From contig NZ_JAFEMW010000004.1 of assembly GCF_016892625.1 (NCBI RefSeq), positions 310,001 through 374,000 of the forward strand: a stretch of DNA of 64,000 nt, in the 5' to 3' direction. The position numbers were made by a program, and so were the translations under genes. The stretch is from Brevibacterium sp. RIT 803. Lineage in GTDB: Bacteria; Actinomycetota; Actinomycetes; Actinomycetales; Brevibacteriaceae. Below, in pieces: positions 17,034 through 28,940 of this stretch (position 1 is the first letter of the stretch; the number at the start of each line of letters is the position of its first letter). The notes below the pieces were generated by a model. The model was given only the letters and a program-made list of their open reading frames with translations, had not been told where the DNA came from and did not search any database.

Positions 17034-18104
17034 CTACCGCTTATCCTGCGCGGGCACGACGACTTTGCGGATGATGATCATTCCCGAAGCGGCCACGGGC
17101 ACAGCGACCACGGCGCCGAGGACTCCGCCCAGGGTGCCGCCGGCGATGGCCGCGATGATGACGAGCGCACCGGGCACATTGACCGCGGTCTTCATGATGC
17201 GAGGGCTGAGCAGATACGCCTCCACCTGCATGTACACGAGGTAGTAGATGCCGACGGCGATCCCCAGGCCGGGTGAGACCATGAGGCAGGATCCGGTGAT
17301 GATGATCGCACCGGTGATCGGGCCGACGAGCGGGATGAGCGAGGCGAGGAACGCGATGAACGCCAACAGCGCCGGCAGCGGGGCACCGATGATGGTGAGG
17401 AAGATCGCCGAGCACACGCCGTTGACGATGCCCAAGGACACCTGTCCCAGAACGTAGCGTCCGATGGATCGGGTGACTTCCTCAGTGACGGATTCGACGG
17501 TCGGTCGGGAGCTCGCAGCGACGATGGAGAGCATGGCCGACTTGATCGTCGGCATCGTCACAGCGAAGTAGATGGTGAGGATGACGACGATGACGACACC
17601 GGCGAGGAAGCTGAGAATGCCGGCTCCGATGGACACGACCCCGCCGCCCAACGACACCACGTTCTTCGGGTCGGATGCCCACTCGCCGAGGTTGGCGAAG
17701 ATCTTGTCGAGATCGACGGCTCCGGTGAACCTCTGTTCGAGGTCGGCGACCCACCCTGTAGCCGCCAGGCTCGCGACGATGTCCGGAAGATCGCCGATGA
17801 ACTGCTGGATCTGGCTGATGACGGCAGGGGCGATGAGCAGCACGGCCCCGGCGACGATGGCGATGAACGCCAGAACGACGAGGACGACCGACAGGGACCG
17901 GGGCAGCTTGCGCTCGACCAGCCACAGCACGATCGGTTCGAGGCCGAGGGCAAGGAACAGGGCCAGGCCGATGTAGATGATGACGGTCGCCACGGACTGC
18001 AGGGCCGTGATCAGCCCGAATGCGAGTCCCACTCCGAGCGTTCCGGTGAAGCCGACCCGGAATGCGCTGTGGAGAGTCAGCGTCTTTCCCTGCCCTTTGC
18101 CCAT
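17034..18104 (-). CDS. AI-2E family transporter-like membrane protein
   Basis: A 356-residue protein of the PF01594 family. It has an N-terminal helix (VGFTGTLGVGLAFGLITAL), a tandem pair of helices, a long cytosolic or amphipathic stretch (VISQIQQFIGDLPDIVASLA) and a C-terminal block (ALLAFIAFLASLIPLVGPITGAIII and IAAIAGGTLGGVLGAVVAVPVAASGMIII) that are family hallmarks. Members export varied small molecules or ions; the AI-2 name is historical. It stands alone between the small membrane gene and the divergent M3 peptidase gene. Confidence 0.88.
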   Translation of the reverse strand: MGKGQGKTLTLHSAFRVGFTGTLGVGLAFGLITALQSVATVIIYIGLALFLALGLEPIVLWLVERKLPRSLSVVLVVLAFIAIVAGAVLLIAPAVISQIQQFIGDLPDIVASLAATGWVADLEQRFTGAVDLDKIFANLGEWASDPKNVVSLGGGVVSIGAGILSFLAGVVIVVILTIYFAVTMPTIKSAMLSIVAASSRPTVESVTEEVTRSIGRYVLGQVSLGIVNGVCSAIFLTIIGAPLPALLAFIAFLASLIPLVGPITGAIIITGSCLMVSPGLGIAVGIYYLVYMQVEAYLLSPRIMKTAVNVPGALVIIAAIAGGTLGGVLGAVVAVPVAASGMIIIRKVVVPAQDKR

Positions 18105-18211
18105 GGTGACAAGTGTAACCAGCGACCATGCGCTTCAGCGTGTTCACGCGTTAGGATCGAGGGCGAGACCTGGCACAATCCTTCAACCGTGTAGAAAGTG
18201 GTACGTCGACG

Positions 18212-20762
18212 ATGAGCTCCGATCCGAACAGCATCGATGTCTGGGAGGCTTTCCTCGACCCACAGGGCGACTTCTCACTGCCCGACTTCTCCGCGGTCAC
18301 TCCAGCATCACTGATCGCTGCGGTCAGGGCGGCCACCGACTTCGCGCGGTCCGAGGTCGAAGACATCATCGGTGATGAGAACGATCCGACGTTCGTGTCG
18401 ACAACCGTGCGCTTCGAATCCGCGACCATTCCCATGGCCCGGATCGCGGCCGTGGTGAGCGCCGTGGAGTCGAATCATTTCCGTCCCGAACTCGCCGATG
18501 CCGTCGCCGAGGTGTGGGATCGCCTGTCCGCGGCACGGACCCGGATCTTCCTCGACGTCGATCTCTTCCACCGCATCGAACAGGTCCCCTCCACCGATCT
18601 CAACCCCGAGGACAAACGTCAGCAGGAGCTCACGATCGAAGAGTTCGTGCGTGCAGGAGCCCGCCTCGGCGAAGAGGAGCGGGATCAGATGAGCACGATC
18701 GCGGCCGAACTCACGACCTTGGCGACGTCGTTCTCCCGTGCACTGCAGAAGGACACCCTGGATCTCGCAGTCCACCTCCGCGACGCGCAGCAGCTGGCAG
18801 GCATGAGCGAGGACCAGGTCTCCGCCGCCGCGAGCCGGGCCGCCGAACGCGGCACGGACGGGTATCTGCTGCCACTGAACAACTTCACTCAGCAACTCGT
18901 CCTCGAGTCCCTGGAATCCGCTGAGACCCGCAGACTGGTGCTCGGCAATTCGACCTCGCGCGGCGCTCGAGGCGGCGAAGGCGACACCCGCACCCAGGTC
19001 GCCGACACCACTGCGCTGCGAGCGCTGCAGGCGAAACTGCTGGGATACCCCTCGTACTCATCATTCGCAGTCGACAACCAGACAGCCGGCGGACCGGATG
19101 CGGCCGCGGACATCGTCTCCTCACTCATCGCCCCGGCCAATGCTCAACTGGCGGCGGAGCTGGCGCAGGTCAAGGACCGCTACGGCCTCGATGATGTCGC
19201 ATCCGAGGATGTCAAACACCAGCTAGCGCGATACCGGGCGGATGAGTTCGGCATCGATGCCGACGAGGTGGCCAAGTACTTCGAGTTCGACACTGTCCTC
19301 AATGAGGGCGTCTTCCGCGCCGCAACGGGCCTCTACGGAATCACCTTCGCCCCGCGCGAGTCAGTCATCGGCTGGCACGAAGACGTTCGCTCCTTCGAGG
19401 TCACGGACGCCAATGAACGCACTCTGGGACTCATCCTCCTCGACCCGTATTCCCGGGACACGAAGCGCGGCGGCGCCTGGATGGGCGAGTTGGTCACGAG
19501 TTCACGACTGACCGGACACCTGCCCGTCGTCACCCTCTCACTCAACCTGGCCAAACCCGGCGAGGGCCGACCGACGCTGCTCAACCCCACCGAGCTCAAC
19601 ACCTTCTTCCACGAATTCGGCCACGTCCTCCACGGCCTGTTCGCGAACTCGACCTACCCGTCGACAGCCGGCACCGCCGTTCCACGCGACTACGTGGAAT
19701 TCCCATCCCAGCTCAATGAGATGTGGCGCTTCCACCCACAGGTCCTCCCCCACTACGCCAAACACGTCGACACGGGCGAGCCGATGCCCGAGTCTCTGGT
19801 CACAGCCCTCATCGAAAGTGAGAAGTTCGGGCAGGGATTCGACACGACCGAATATCTCGCCGCGGCCATGCTCGACCTGTCGTGGCATTCCCTTGAAGCC
19901 GGCGAGCACATCACCGACGTCCTCTCCTTCGAATCCGAGGTCCTCGCCGCTGCCGGGTTCTCCACTCTCGTTCCACCCCGTTATCGCACCACCTACTTCG
20001 GCCACATCTTCGCCTCCGGCTATGCCGCCGGCTATTATTCCTACCTCTATTCGGAGGTCATTGCGGCCTGGGTCAGCGAATGGTTCGACGCTCAAGGCGG
20101 ACTCAACCGTGAGGCCGGGGATGCGTTCCGCGAAGCGATACTGGCCCCCGGCTTCTCCATCGATCCGATGAGCGCGATCGAACGGTTCTTCGGCAAGCGC
20201 CCTGATGTGGCGCCGCTGCTGCGCCGCCGCGGACTGGCGGAGCCGGTGGATGAACCGGCCGAAGCCGTCGAAGAGCCCACCGCGGTCGAAGCCGTCGAAC
20301 CACAGGAACACCGCAACCATGCTGAAGTCGCCAAGGTCCTCGAGGGGAAGGGAATCGAGCCGCAGATCAGACTGTTCACCGATGCCACGCCCACGGCAGC
20401 CTCGGCGGCGGAGAAGGTCGGTGTCGAGGTCGGCGCGATCGCCAACAGCCTGATCTTCGCCTCCGGCGGGGAGCCGGTGCTCATCATGACCTCCGGGCGT
20501 CACCGCGTGGACACGCAGCATGTGGCCGGGCTCATCGGCGCCGACTCCCTTGACCGAGCCGACAAGGATCTGGTGCGCACCGCAACGGGCCAGGTCATCG
20601 GCGGTGTCGCACCCTGTGGACACCCGCAGCCGATTCCCACGTATGTCGACACAGCGCTGAAGGACTATCCTGTTCTCTGGGCTGCCGCCGGCACACCGAA
20701 TTCGGTGATGCCGCTGACATACGAGCAGCTGCTGGCGATCACCGGAGGGAAGGAAATCACTG

Positions 20763-20788
<26 letters not shown>
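18212..20788 (+). CDS. M3-family zinc metallopeptidase fused to a YbaK/EbsC-like editing domain
   Basis: An 858-residue protein. Residues 1 to about 675 are an M3 oligopeptidase (Dcp/oligopeptidase A type, cytoplasmic) with the zinc motif HEFGHVLH (His at about 467 and 471) and a conserved Glu about 25 residues later in DYVEFPSQLNEMW. M3 proteins normally end near FGKRPDVAPLLRRRGL, which is seen here. An acidic linker (PAEAVEEPTAVEAVE) then leads to a ~150-residue YbaK-like domain: AEVAKVLEGKGIEPQIRLF, a GVEVGAIANSLIFASGGEPVLIMTSGRHRVD block and TGQVIGGVAPCGHPQPIPTYVD. YbaK proteins deacylate mis-charged tRNA such as Cys-tRNA(Pro). The fusion is unusual. It overlaps the next gene by 26 bp. 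Confidence 0.92.
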
Positions 20789-22810
<2,022 letters not shown>

Positions 22811-22822
22811 TTAACTGGGAGC

Positions 22823-23752
22823 ATGTCGACAACCTTCATCCAGATGCTCCGGGCCGCGGAAGTCAGCGGCGAACCCATCATCATCGACGGTGGCCTGGGC
22901 ACTGCGCTCGAGTCCCGCGGAATCGATCTGCGCCATGAGCTGTGGTCGGCGGCCCTGCTCCGGGATTCCCCTGACACGCTCGCAGAGGTGCACGCCGACT
23001 TCATCCGCGCGGGTGCCCGAATCGTCACGACCGCCAGCTATCAGGCGACGCCCTTGGGTTTCGAGCGGGCATCGATCTCCGCCGAGGAGGGGCGTGGACT
23101 CATCGTGACCAGCGTGGAGGTTGCCGCCCGAACTGGCGCTGCCCTCGTCGCCGGTTCCGTCGGCCCGTACGGGGCCGCTATCGGCAATGGCGCCGAGTAC
23201 ACCGGCGACTACAGCTTGAGCGATGCCGAGTTCACTGACTTTCACCGCTCGCGCATCGAGGCCCTGGTCAGTGCTGGTGCCGATCTGCTGGCCATCGAGA
23301 CTCAGCCCTCACTTCCGGAAGCCCGGGTGCTCGCGGACCTGGCCGCAGAGTTCGGTATTCCTGCCTGGTTGAGCGTGACCTTGGCCGATGGTCATCACAT
23401 GGCCGACGGGACACCCCTGATCGACCTCGCCGAGGCGGTTGTCGGTTCACCGATGATCCGCGCACTGGGCGTCAACTGCGTGCGACCATCGTTGGTCTCA
23501 CCCGCACTGAAAGCCCTGGCGAGTGCCACGGACCTTCCGCTCATCGCCTATCCGAATTCGGGTGAGACCTACGATGCGGCCGCGATGGAATGGCGCGACG
23601 GTGCGGCCTTCGACTCGAACCCGACGACCCTGTCATCGTGGGTGTCCTCCGGTGCCCGCATCATCGGCGGCTGCTGCCGGACGACGCCGGGCGACATCGC
23701 CGGTCTCGTCGCCTCGGCGAGAGAGCTCAGCCGAGCATCTTCCCCGGATTGA
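22823..23752 (+). CDS. Homocysteine S-methyltransferase (MmuM-like)
   Basis: A 309-residue TIM-barrel enzyme that methylates homocysteine to methionine using S-methylmethionine or AdoMet. The zinc Cys residues are in GVNCVRP and the C-terminal IIGGCCRTTPGDI. The N-terminus IIIDGGLGTALESRGIDLRHELWSA is the family start. It is single-gene and divergent from tgt across 21 bp. Its last 26 bp overlap the end of the convergent FAD oxidase gene. With so short an intergenic region, a leaderless transcript or a promoter inside tgt is likely. Confidence 0.9.
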   Translation: MSTTFIQMLRAAEVSGEPIIIDGGLGTALESRGIDLRHELWSAALLRDSPDTLAEVHADFIRAGARIVTTASYQATPLGFERASISAEEGRGLIVTSVEVAARTGAALVAGSVGPYGAAIGNGAEYTGDYSLSDAEFTDFHRSRIEALVSAGADLLAIETQPSLPEARVLADLAAEFGIPAWLSVTLADGHHMADGTPLIDLAEAVVGSPMIRALGVNCVRPSLVSPALKALASATDLPLIAYPNSGETYDAAAMEWRDGAAFDSNPTTLSSWVSSGARIIGGCCRTTPGDIAGLVASARELSRASSPD

Positions 23753-25127
23753 GGATCCCCGCAGGGTCAATGGCATCCTTGATCTGCTGATGCATCAGCA
23801 GTGCCCCGGCATCGAGCTCGTTGCTCAACCACTCGCGCTTGAGGTACCCGACTCCATGCTCACCGGTGATCGTGCCACCCAGATCGAGACCGAGCTGCAT
23901 GATCGCGGCGAACGCCTCCTGTGCCTGCGACACCTGATCCTCATCACCGGCGTCGAAGACGACAGAGGGATGCATGTTCCCATCGCCGGCGTGACCTGCC
24001 GTGGCGACCTCAACGTCGAATCGAGCATCGATGAGGCGCAGCTTCTCGAAGAACTCCCCGAGAGCCGAACGCGGCACGCAGACATCGTCGATGAGCTCTC
24101 CCCCACCACGCGTGTGCGCATACTTCTCCATCGCCGGCCCCACCGCACGACGGGCAGCGACAAGCATCTCGGAATCGGCCGGGTCATCGGAGACGAAGAC
24201 CTCACTGCTGCCGTTGGCTTCGGCGACGCGCTGGAAGGCTTCGAGCTCCTCAACAGCTCCGGCGCCCTTGGCATTCGATTGGACAAGCAGCAGCGCACCG
24301 ACATCGTCAGGCAGTCCGAAGTCACCGTAGGCGTTGACCATCTTCACTGTGGGGCCGTCGAGGAGTTCGAGCAGCGACGGGCTGGCCCCTGACCCCATGA
24401 ACTCCGTGACTGTACGACCGGCGGACTCAGTATCGGGAAACATTCCGACTGCGGTGATCGGCGAGGGCAGTGCCGGTTTCAGGGCCAGCGTCACCTCGAC
24501 GATGGTGCCCAAAGTACCTTCGGAGCCGACGAACAGGGCCGCCAGGTCCAGTCCGGCAACACCCTTGGCCGTCTGTCTCCCCAGCTTCGTCACGGTGCCG
24601 TCGGCGAGCACCACGGTCATGGCGCGCACGTAATCCTTGGTCACCCCGTACTTCACGCAGCACATTCCGCCGGCGTTGGTGGCGACATTGCCGCCGATCG
24701 TCGAGATCGCCACCGACCCGGGATCGGGAGGATAGGACAATCCGTGTTCGGCCAGCGCCGTTTTGAGGTCCTGATTGATGACTCCGGGCTGGACCCGACA
24801 GGTCTGGTTGACCGCGTCGATCTCGAGGATCTCGTCCATCCCGGCGACATTGAGCAGCAGGCAGCCATCGACTGCGTTGGCGGCACCCGAAAGCCCGGTC
24901 CGTGCACCCTGAGTGACCACAGGAATGCGATGCTCGGTGGCGAAGACCATCACCGCCGCGACATCGTCGACCGTTCGCGCCCGCACCAAGGCCAGTGCCT
25001 GCCCGGCCGGGCAGAACAGGGCCCTGTCGACGGCATAGCTGTCGATGATATCGCGGTCAGTGACAAGGGCGCCGGGGCTCAACCGAGCCTCGAGGTCCTG
25101 CGTCGGAGTCTGGGCTGTGATGCTCAT
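23727..25127 (-). CDS. FAD-linked oxidase, glycolate/D-lactate dehydrogenase type (GlcD-like)
   Basis: A 466-residue flavoprotein with a PCMH FAD domain (VVTQGARTGLSGAANAVDGCLLLN, CRVQPGVINQDLKTALAEHGLSYPPDPGS, TIGGNVATNAGGMCCVKYGVTKDYV) and a C-terminal substrate cap with TAGHAGDGNMHPSVVFDAGDE and GGTITGEHGVGYLKREWL. It should oxidise a 2-hydroxy acid such as glycolate or D-lactate to the 2-oxo acid. No GlcE/GlcF partner is adjacent, so this is a stand-alone member. If it is a glycolate oxidase it would supply glyoxylate to the pathway to the right; this link is inference. It overlaps the HisC-like gene stop by 4 bp, and the two are co-transcribed. Confidence 0.85.
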   Translation of the reverse strand: MSITAQTPTQDLEARLSPGALVTDRDIIDSYAVDRALFCPAGQALALVRARTVDDVAAVMVFATEHRIPVVTQGARTGLSGAANAVDGCLLLNVAGMDEILEIDAVNQTCRVQPGVINQDLKTALAEHGLSYPPDPGSVAISTIGGNVATNAGGMCCVKYGVTKDYVRAMTVVLADGTVTKLGRQTAKGVAGLDLAALFVGSEGTLGTIVEVTLALKPALPSPITAVGMFPDTESAGRTVTEFMGSGASPSLLELLDGPTVKMVNAYGDFGLPDDVGALLLVQSNAKGAGAVEELEAFQRVAEANGSSEVFVSDDPADSEMLVAARRAVGPAMEKYAHTRGGGELIDDVCVPRSALGEFFEKLRLIDARFDVEVATAGHAGDGNMHPSVVFDAGDEDQVSQAQEAFAAIMQLGLDLGGTITGEHGVGYLKREWLSNELDAGALLMHQQIKDAIDPAGILNPGKMLG

Positions 25128-26209
25128 GCGGTTCTGGACTCTGCGAAGGACTTGGCCACCTCACGCACTCTCTCGAGCGCTTCGTCGGCGCCGATGCTGA
25201 TCCGCACTCCCCCACTCAGGCGTCGGATGGCGACGGCCTGCTCGGCACACGCGGCTTCGAATGCCTGTGCATCCTCTGCGCCGAGGCTGACCCACACATA
25301 GTTTCCCTGGGAGTCGGAGACGGTGAGCCCGGCATCTCGCAGGTCCTGTTCGAGCTGGTCACGGGTGGCCGCGACCTCCTTGGCTCGGACGAGGACCTCG
25401 TCATTGCGCGACAGCGATTCCACGGCAGCGACCTGTGCCGCCGAGGTGACGCTGAAGGGTGCGATCACCTGACGCAGTGCGCTGGCGATCGTCGGGTCGG
25501 CGACGCCGTAGCCCACACGCAGACCGGCCAGGCCATGTGCCTTGGAGAAGGTCCGTGCCAGCACCAGATTCGGGAACTTCCGGTAGGCGTCCACCCCATC
25601 GACCACCTCGGCGGCAGTGGCGAACTCGAAGTAGGCCTCGTCGAGGACGACGATGACCTCGGCGGGGACCTCGGCCATGAAACCGTCGAGCTCGGTCGTC
25701 GAGACCGACGGTCCGGTCGGGTTGTTGGGCGAGCAGAGCAGGATGAGTCGGGTGGTGTCATCGATGGCGGCGACCAGTCCCTGAAAGTCGTGCCGACCGT
25801 CTTCGAGCAGGGGCACGGGGCGCTTCTCCGCACCGCGCGCCGAGGCGAGGATCGGGTACATCTCGAACGAGGGCCACGGGTAGACCACCGAGGTCCCGGA
25901 CTCGAGCGTGATGTTCGTCAGCGCAGACAGGATCTCCGAGGCTCCGGCGCCGGGGACGATCTCGGCCTCATCGACGTCGAGGTGGGCCGCGATAGCGCTC
26001 ACCAGCTTCGACGCCTTCGGGTCGGGGTAGTTCGCGGGTACCCGCCCGGCGTCTGCGATCGCGTCTGTGACACCCGGCAGCGGTGCCAGATGGTTCTCGT
26101 TCGAGGACAGCTTGTACGGTTTCAGGCCCGGCGCGCTGGCCGGGGGTTTGCCCGGCACATAGGGCGGGAATTCGGCCAGGGCATCACGAAGAAGGAAGTG
26201 ATTCGACAT
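25124..26209 (-). CDS. Histidinol-phosphate aminotransferase-like, PLP-dependent (class I/II)
   Basis: 361 residues from the ATG at 26209; a longer reading from 26326 is not supported. Class I/II aminotransferase marks: KLSSNENHLAPLPGVTDAI, the N-x-N block, LLCSPNNPTGPSVS, VVLDEAYFEFA and the PLP lysine in ARTFSKAHGLAGLRVGYG. These are also the marks of HisC and the related Pat/ArAT. With no his operon around it, it may instead be the aromatic-amino-acid aminotransferase Pat known from mycobacteria and corynebacteria. It overlaps and follows the control of the divergent mqo promoter region. Confidence 0.85.
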   Translation of the reverse strand: MSNHFLLRDALAEFPPYVPGKPPASAPGLKPYKLSSNENHLAPLPGVTDAIADAGRVPANYPDPKASKLVSAIAAHLDVDEAEIVPGAGASEILSALTNITLESGTSVVYPWPSFEMYPILASARGAEKRPVPLLEDGRHDFQGLVAAIDDTTRLILLCSPNNPTGPSVSTTELDGFMAEVPAEVIVVLDEAYFEFATAAEVVDGVDAYRKFPNLVLARTFSKAHGLAGLRVGYGVADPTIASALRQVIAPFSVTSAAQVAAVESLSRNDEVLVRAKEVAATRDQLEQDLRDAGLTVSDSQGNYVWVSLGAEDAQAFEAACAEQAVAIRRLSGGVRISIGADEALERVREVAKSFAESRTA

Positions 26210-26425
26210 GTGCCCATATTTGCACATCCTGTGGCGGGCGACACAAGGCGTCCAGGGGCTAAAAGTCCGAATGGTCGGAAAATGTCTCGGACCGCGGACG
26301 AACATCGGCTGTGAGGTTCCTCGCATGGGACTCCTGTGCCTGGGGGCGGGTTACTGGTTCGCCTGACGCGCAGAGTAGTCTGTGAGTCGAATACATGTAG
26401 TCAGTGACGAAGGATGAGAGTCGAA

Positions 26426-27901
26426 ATGCCCTCAACGCAGGAAAAGGTTGACGTTGTCTTGATCGGCGGCGGCATCATGAGCTCCACTCTTGGTGCCATG
26501 CTGACCGAACTTCAGCCCGAATGGGATATCCGGGTCTACGAGAAGCTCGACTATGTCGCCGAGGAGAGTTCCGATCCGTGGAACAACGCCGGCACCGGAC
26601 ACGCCGCCCTGTGCGAGCTCAACTACACTCCTGAGGACGAGAACGGCCACATCGACCTCGCGAAGGCCTCGCAGATCAACGAGCAGTTCCATCACTCACG
26701 CCAGTACTGGTCGCACCTCGTCGACAACGGCGTCCTGGCCCAGCCGAAGTCCTTCATCAACCAGGTCCCTCACATCAGCTACGGCCGTGGTGAGAAGGGA
26801 CGCGACTACATCAAGAACCGCTACGAGCAGATGGTCCGCAATCCACTGTTCTCCGAGATGGAGTACACCGACGATCCGGACACCCAGGCCGAGTGGCTGC
26901 CGCTGATGTTCGAGGGCCGCGGACCCGGCCAGGTCAACGGCATCTCGCGCACGAAGATCGGCTCGGACGTCGACTTCGGTTCGCTGTCGCATCAGCTGCT
27001 GAACTATGTCGGCGACAAGGGTGCCACGATCCGCACCAGCCATCAGGTCACCGACCTCGAACGCTCCTCCGACGGCTGGGTCGTCACCGTCAAGGACCTG
27101 CTCTCCCATGAGACCCACAAGGTCAACGCGAAGTTCGTCTTCGTCGGCGCCGGCGGCGGTGCTCTGCCGCTGCTGCAGAAGTCGGGTATCCCCGAGGGCC
27201 GCGGCTACGGCGGCTTCCCTGTCTCCGGCATCTTCCTGCGGACCTCGAATCCCGACCTCGTCGCCCGCCACCATGCCAAGGTCTACGGCCAGGCATCATT
27301 CGGCGCCCCGGCAATGTCGGTGCCCCACCTCGACACGCGTGTCGTCGACGGCAAGGACTACCTGCTGTTCGGACCCTACGCCGGCTTCTCCCCCAAGTTC
27401 CTCAAGGGCGGCCGCTTCACCGACCTGCCCTTCTCAGTGCGCGGGAACAACCTGCCCACGATGCTCAACGTAGCCAAGGACAACACCGACCTCGTCACCT
27501 ACCTCGTCTCCGAGCTGGCCGCGTCGAAGAAGGCCCGCTTCGAATCGATGCACGAGTTCATCCCGAACATCGACCCCAGCGACTGGGAGTTCATCCAGGC
27601 CGGTCAGCGCGTGCAGGTGATGAAGAAGGATTCGAACAAGGGCGGTGTGCTCAGCTTCGGCACTGAGCTCATCTCGTCCGCCGATGGCTCGATCGCCGCT
27701 CTGCTGGGCGCCTCGCCCGGTGCATCGACGGCAGTGTCCATCATGCTCAACCTGCTCAAGACCTGCTTCCCTCGCCAGTACAGCAGCTGGGAGCCTTCCA
27801 TCAAGGACATGGTGCCTTCGCTGGGCCACAACCTCGCCGACGATGAGACCCTGCTCAAGGAGCTCTCCGAATACACGGCGCGCACCCTGCAGCTGATCTG
27901 A
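26426..27901 (+). CDS. mqo: Malate:quinone oxidoreductase
   Basis: 491 residues from the ATG at 26426; an ATG at 26414 lies inside the likely ribosome site AAGGATGA. A membrane-associated FAD enzyme of the TCA cycle oxidising malate to oxaloacetate with quinone. FAD motif DVVLIGGGIMSSTLGAML at the start, EESSDPWNNAGTGHAALCELNYTPE, and VFVGAGGGALPLLQKSGIPE are family signatures, as are LLGASPGASTAVSIMLNLLKTCFP and the ending DDETLLKELSEYTARTL. Single gene, followed by a very long hairpin (27941-28024). Confidence 0.94.
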   Translation: MPSTQEKVDVVLIGGGIMSSTLGAMLTELQPEWDIRVYEKLDYVAEESSDPWNNAGTGHAALCELNYTPEDENGHIDLAKASQINEQFHHSRQYWSHLVDNGVLAQPKSFINQVPHISYGRGEKGRDYIKNRYEQMVRNPLFSEMEYTDDPDTQAEWLPLMFEGRGPGQVNGISRTKIGSDVDFGSLSHQLLNYVGDKGATIRTSHQVTDLERSSDGWVVTVKDLLSHETHKVNAKFVFVGAGGGALPLLQKSGIPEGRGYGGFPVSGIFLRTSNPDLVARHHAKVYGQASFGAPAMSVPHLDTRVVDGKDYLLFGPYAGFSPKFLKGGRFTDLPFSVRGNNLPTMLNVAKDNTDLVTYLVSELAASKKARFESMHEFIPNIDPSDWEFIQAGQRVQVMKKDSNKGGVLSFGTELISSADGSIAALLGASPGASTAVSIMLNLLKTCFPRQYSSWEPSIKDMVPSLGHNLADDETLLKELSEYTARTLQLI

Positions 27902-27940
27902 TCGGCTGACAGCCGGCAACACCCGGCCGTGCAGCCGGTC

Positions 27941-28024
27941 GAATGCAGTAACCGCTTGCCAGAAGTGCCAGAGCACGTCACTTGTGCTCTACCAAGGCAC
28001 TTCCGGCAAGCGGTTACTGCATTC
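27941..28024. repeat. Long near-perfect palindrome between convergent mqo and ureidoglycine aminohydrolase
   Basis: Twenty-base arms, GAATGCAGTAACCGCTTGCC (27941-27960) and its exact complement (28005-28024), enclose a second pairing GAAGTGCC/GGCACTTC and a third AGAGCAC/GTGCTCT with a 7-base loop and a 5-base bulge. Overall about 35 pairs. It has no U-tract. It could stop transcription in both directions between convergent genes. Its symmetry is well beyond what a terminator needs. Confidence 0.8.
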
Positions 28025-28029
28025 ACCCC

Positions 28030-28057
28030 AAGTCGAGCTGCAGCTACAGCTCGACTT
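28030..28057 (-). terminator. Hairpin overlapping the end of the ureidoglycine aminohydrolase gene
   Basis: AAGTCGAGCTG and CAGCTCGACTT form an 11-pair stem with a six-base loop. The stop codon at 28044-28046 lies in the loop, so the hairpin straddles the last codons. It sits 5 bp right of the large palindrome. Probably part of the transcription end of the gene. Confidence 0.5.
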
Positions 28058-28868
28058 GGCGGTTGACGTCCTTGTAGAGCAGGTAGCGGAATCGGCCCGG
28101 TCCACCGGCGTAGCAGGCCTGCGGGCAGAAGGCGCGCATCGAGATGAAGTCACCCTCCTGGACCTCGACCCAGTCGCCGTTGACACGGTAGACGGCCTTG
28201 CCCTCGAGCACGTAGAGGCCGTGCTCCATCTCATGGGTCTCGGCGAAAGGGATCACGGCACCGGGTTCGAAGGTCACGATGTTGACATGCATGTCATAGG
28301 CCAGATTGTCGGGATCCAACGGACGCGTCGTGCGCCACCGGTTGTCGGTGCCCGGCATCGCTGCGGGCTCGACATCGGACTCCTGGCCGAACTTGGCCTC
28401 CGGGTTCAGGCCGGCCACGGGCTGGTAGCGCTTACGGATCCAATGGAAGCGTGCCGCCTCGGCGCCGGTGGACTTCACGCTCCACGTCGAACCGGCGGGC
28501 AGGAAACCGTAGCCGCCCGGCGTCAGGGTGTGTGCCTGGCCCTCGTGGGTGATCGCGAGCTCGCCGGCCATGAGGAAGATGAACCCCTCGACCTCGACCT
28601 GCGGCTCCGGCTTCTCGGCGCCTCCGCCCGGAGCGACTTCGAGGATGGTCTGTGAGAACGTCACCGCACCCCCTGCCACCGGCTTGCTCAGCACCCAGGA
28701 ACGGGTCCCCGTCCATTCGGGCAGATTCGAGGTCACGATGTCGCGCATGACTCCGCGTGGGATCACCGTGTAGGCCTCGGTGACGATCGCACGGTCCGTG
28801 AGCAGGTCCGTCTGCGGCGGGTGCCCGCCGGTCGGTGCGAAGTAGGTGTAGGGCTCGGTCGTCGTCAT
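28044..28868 (-). CDS. allE: (S)-ureidoglycine aminohydrolase (bicupin)
   Basis: 274 residues with two cupin barrels. The enzyme releases ammonia from (S)-ureidoglycine to give (S)-ureidoglycolate in the allantoate branch of purine breakdown. Family features: the opening YFAPTGGHPPQTDLLTDRAIVTEAYTVIPRGVMRDIVTSNLPEW, the first barrel QVEVEGFIFLMAGELAITHEGQAHTLTPGGYGFLPAGSTW and the second MHVNIVTFEPGAVIPFAETHEMEHGLYVLEGKAVYRVNGDWVEVQEGDFISMRAFCPQACYAGGP, whose His/Glu/His cluster binds manganese. It lies 72 bp behind the DUF6986-type gene on the same strand, so they are probably one operon. Confidence 0.92.
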   Translation of the reverse strand: MTTTEPYTYFAPTGGHPPQTDLLTDRAIVTEAYTVIPRGVMRDIVTSNLPEWTGTRSWVLSKPVAGGAVTFSQTILEVAPGGGAEKPEPQVEVEGFIFLMAGELAITHEGQAHTLTPGGYGFLPAGSTWSVKSTGAEAARFHWIRKRYQPVAGLNPEAKFGQESDVEPAAMPGTDNRWRTTRPLDPDNLAYDMHVNIVTFEPGAVIPFAETHEMEHGLYVLEGKAVYRVNGDWVEVQEGDFISMRAFCPQACYAGGPGRFRYLLYKDVNRQVEL

Positions 28869-28940
28869 ATGTGCGTGTTCTCCTTCGGATCGGGGCTGGT
28901 CAGCACCAGGTGGATGTGTGTCGCCGAGGTTCGCGGCAGG

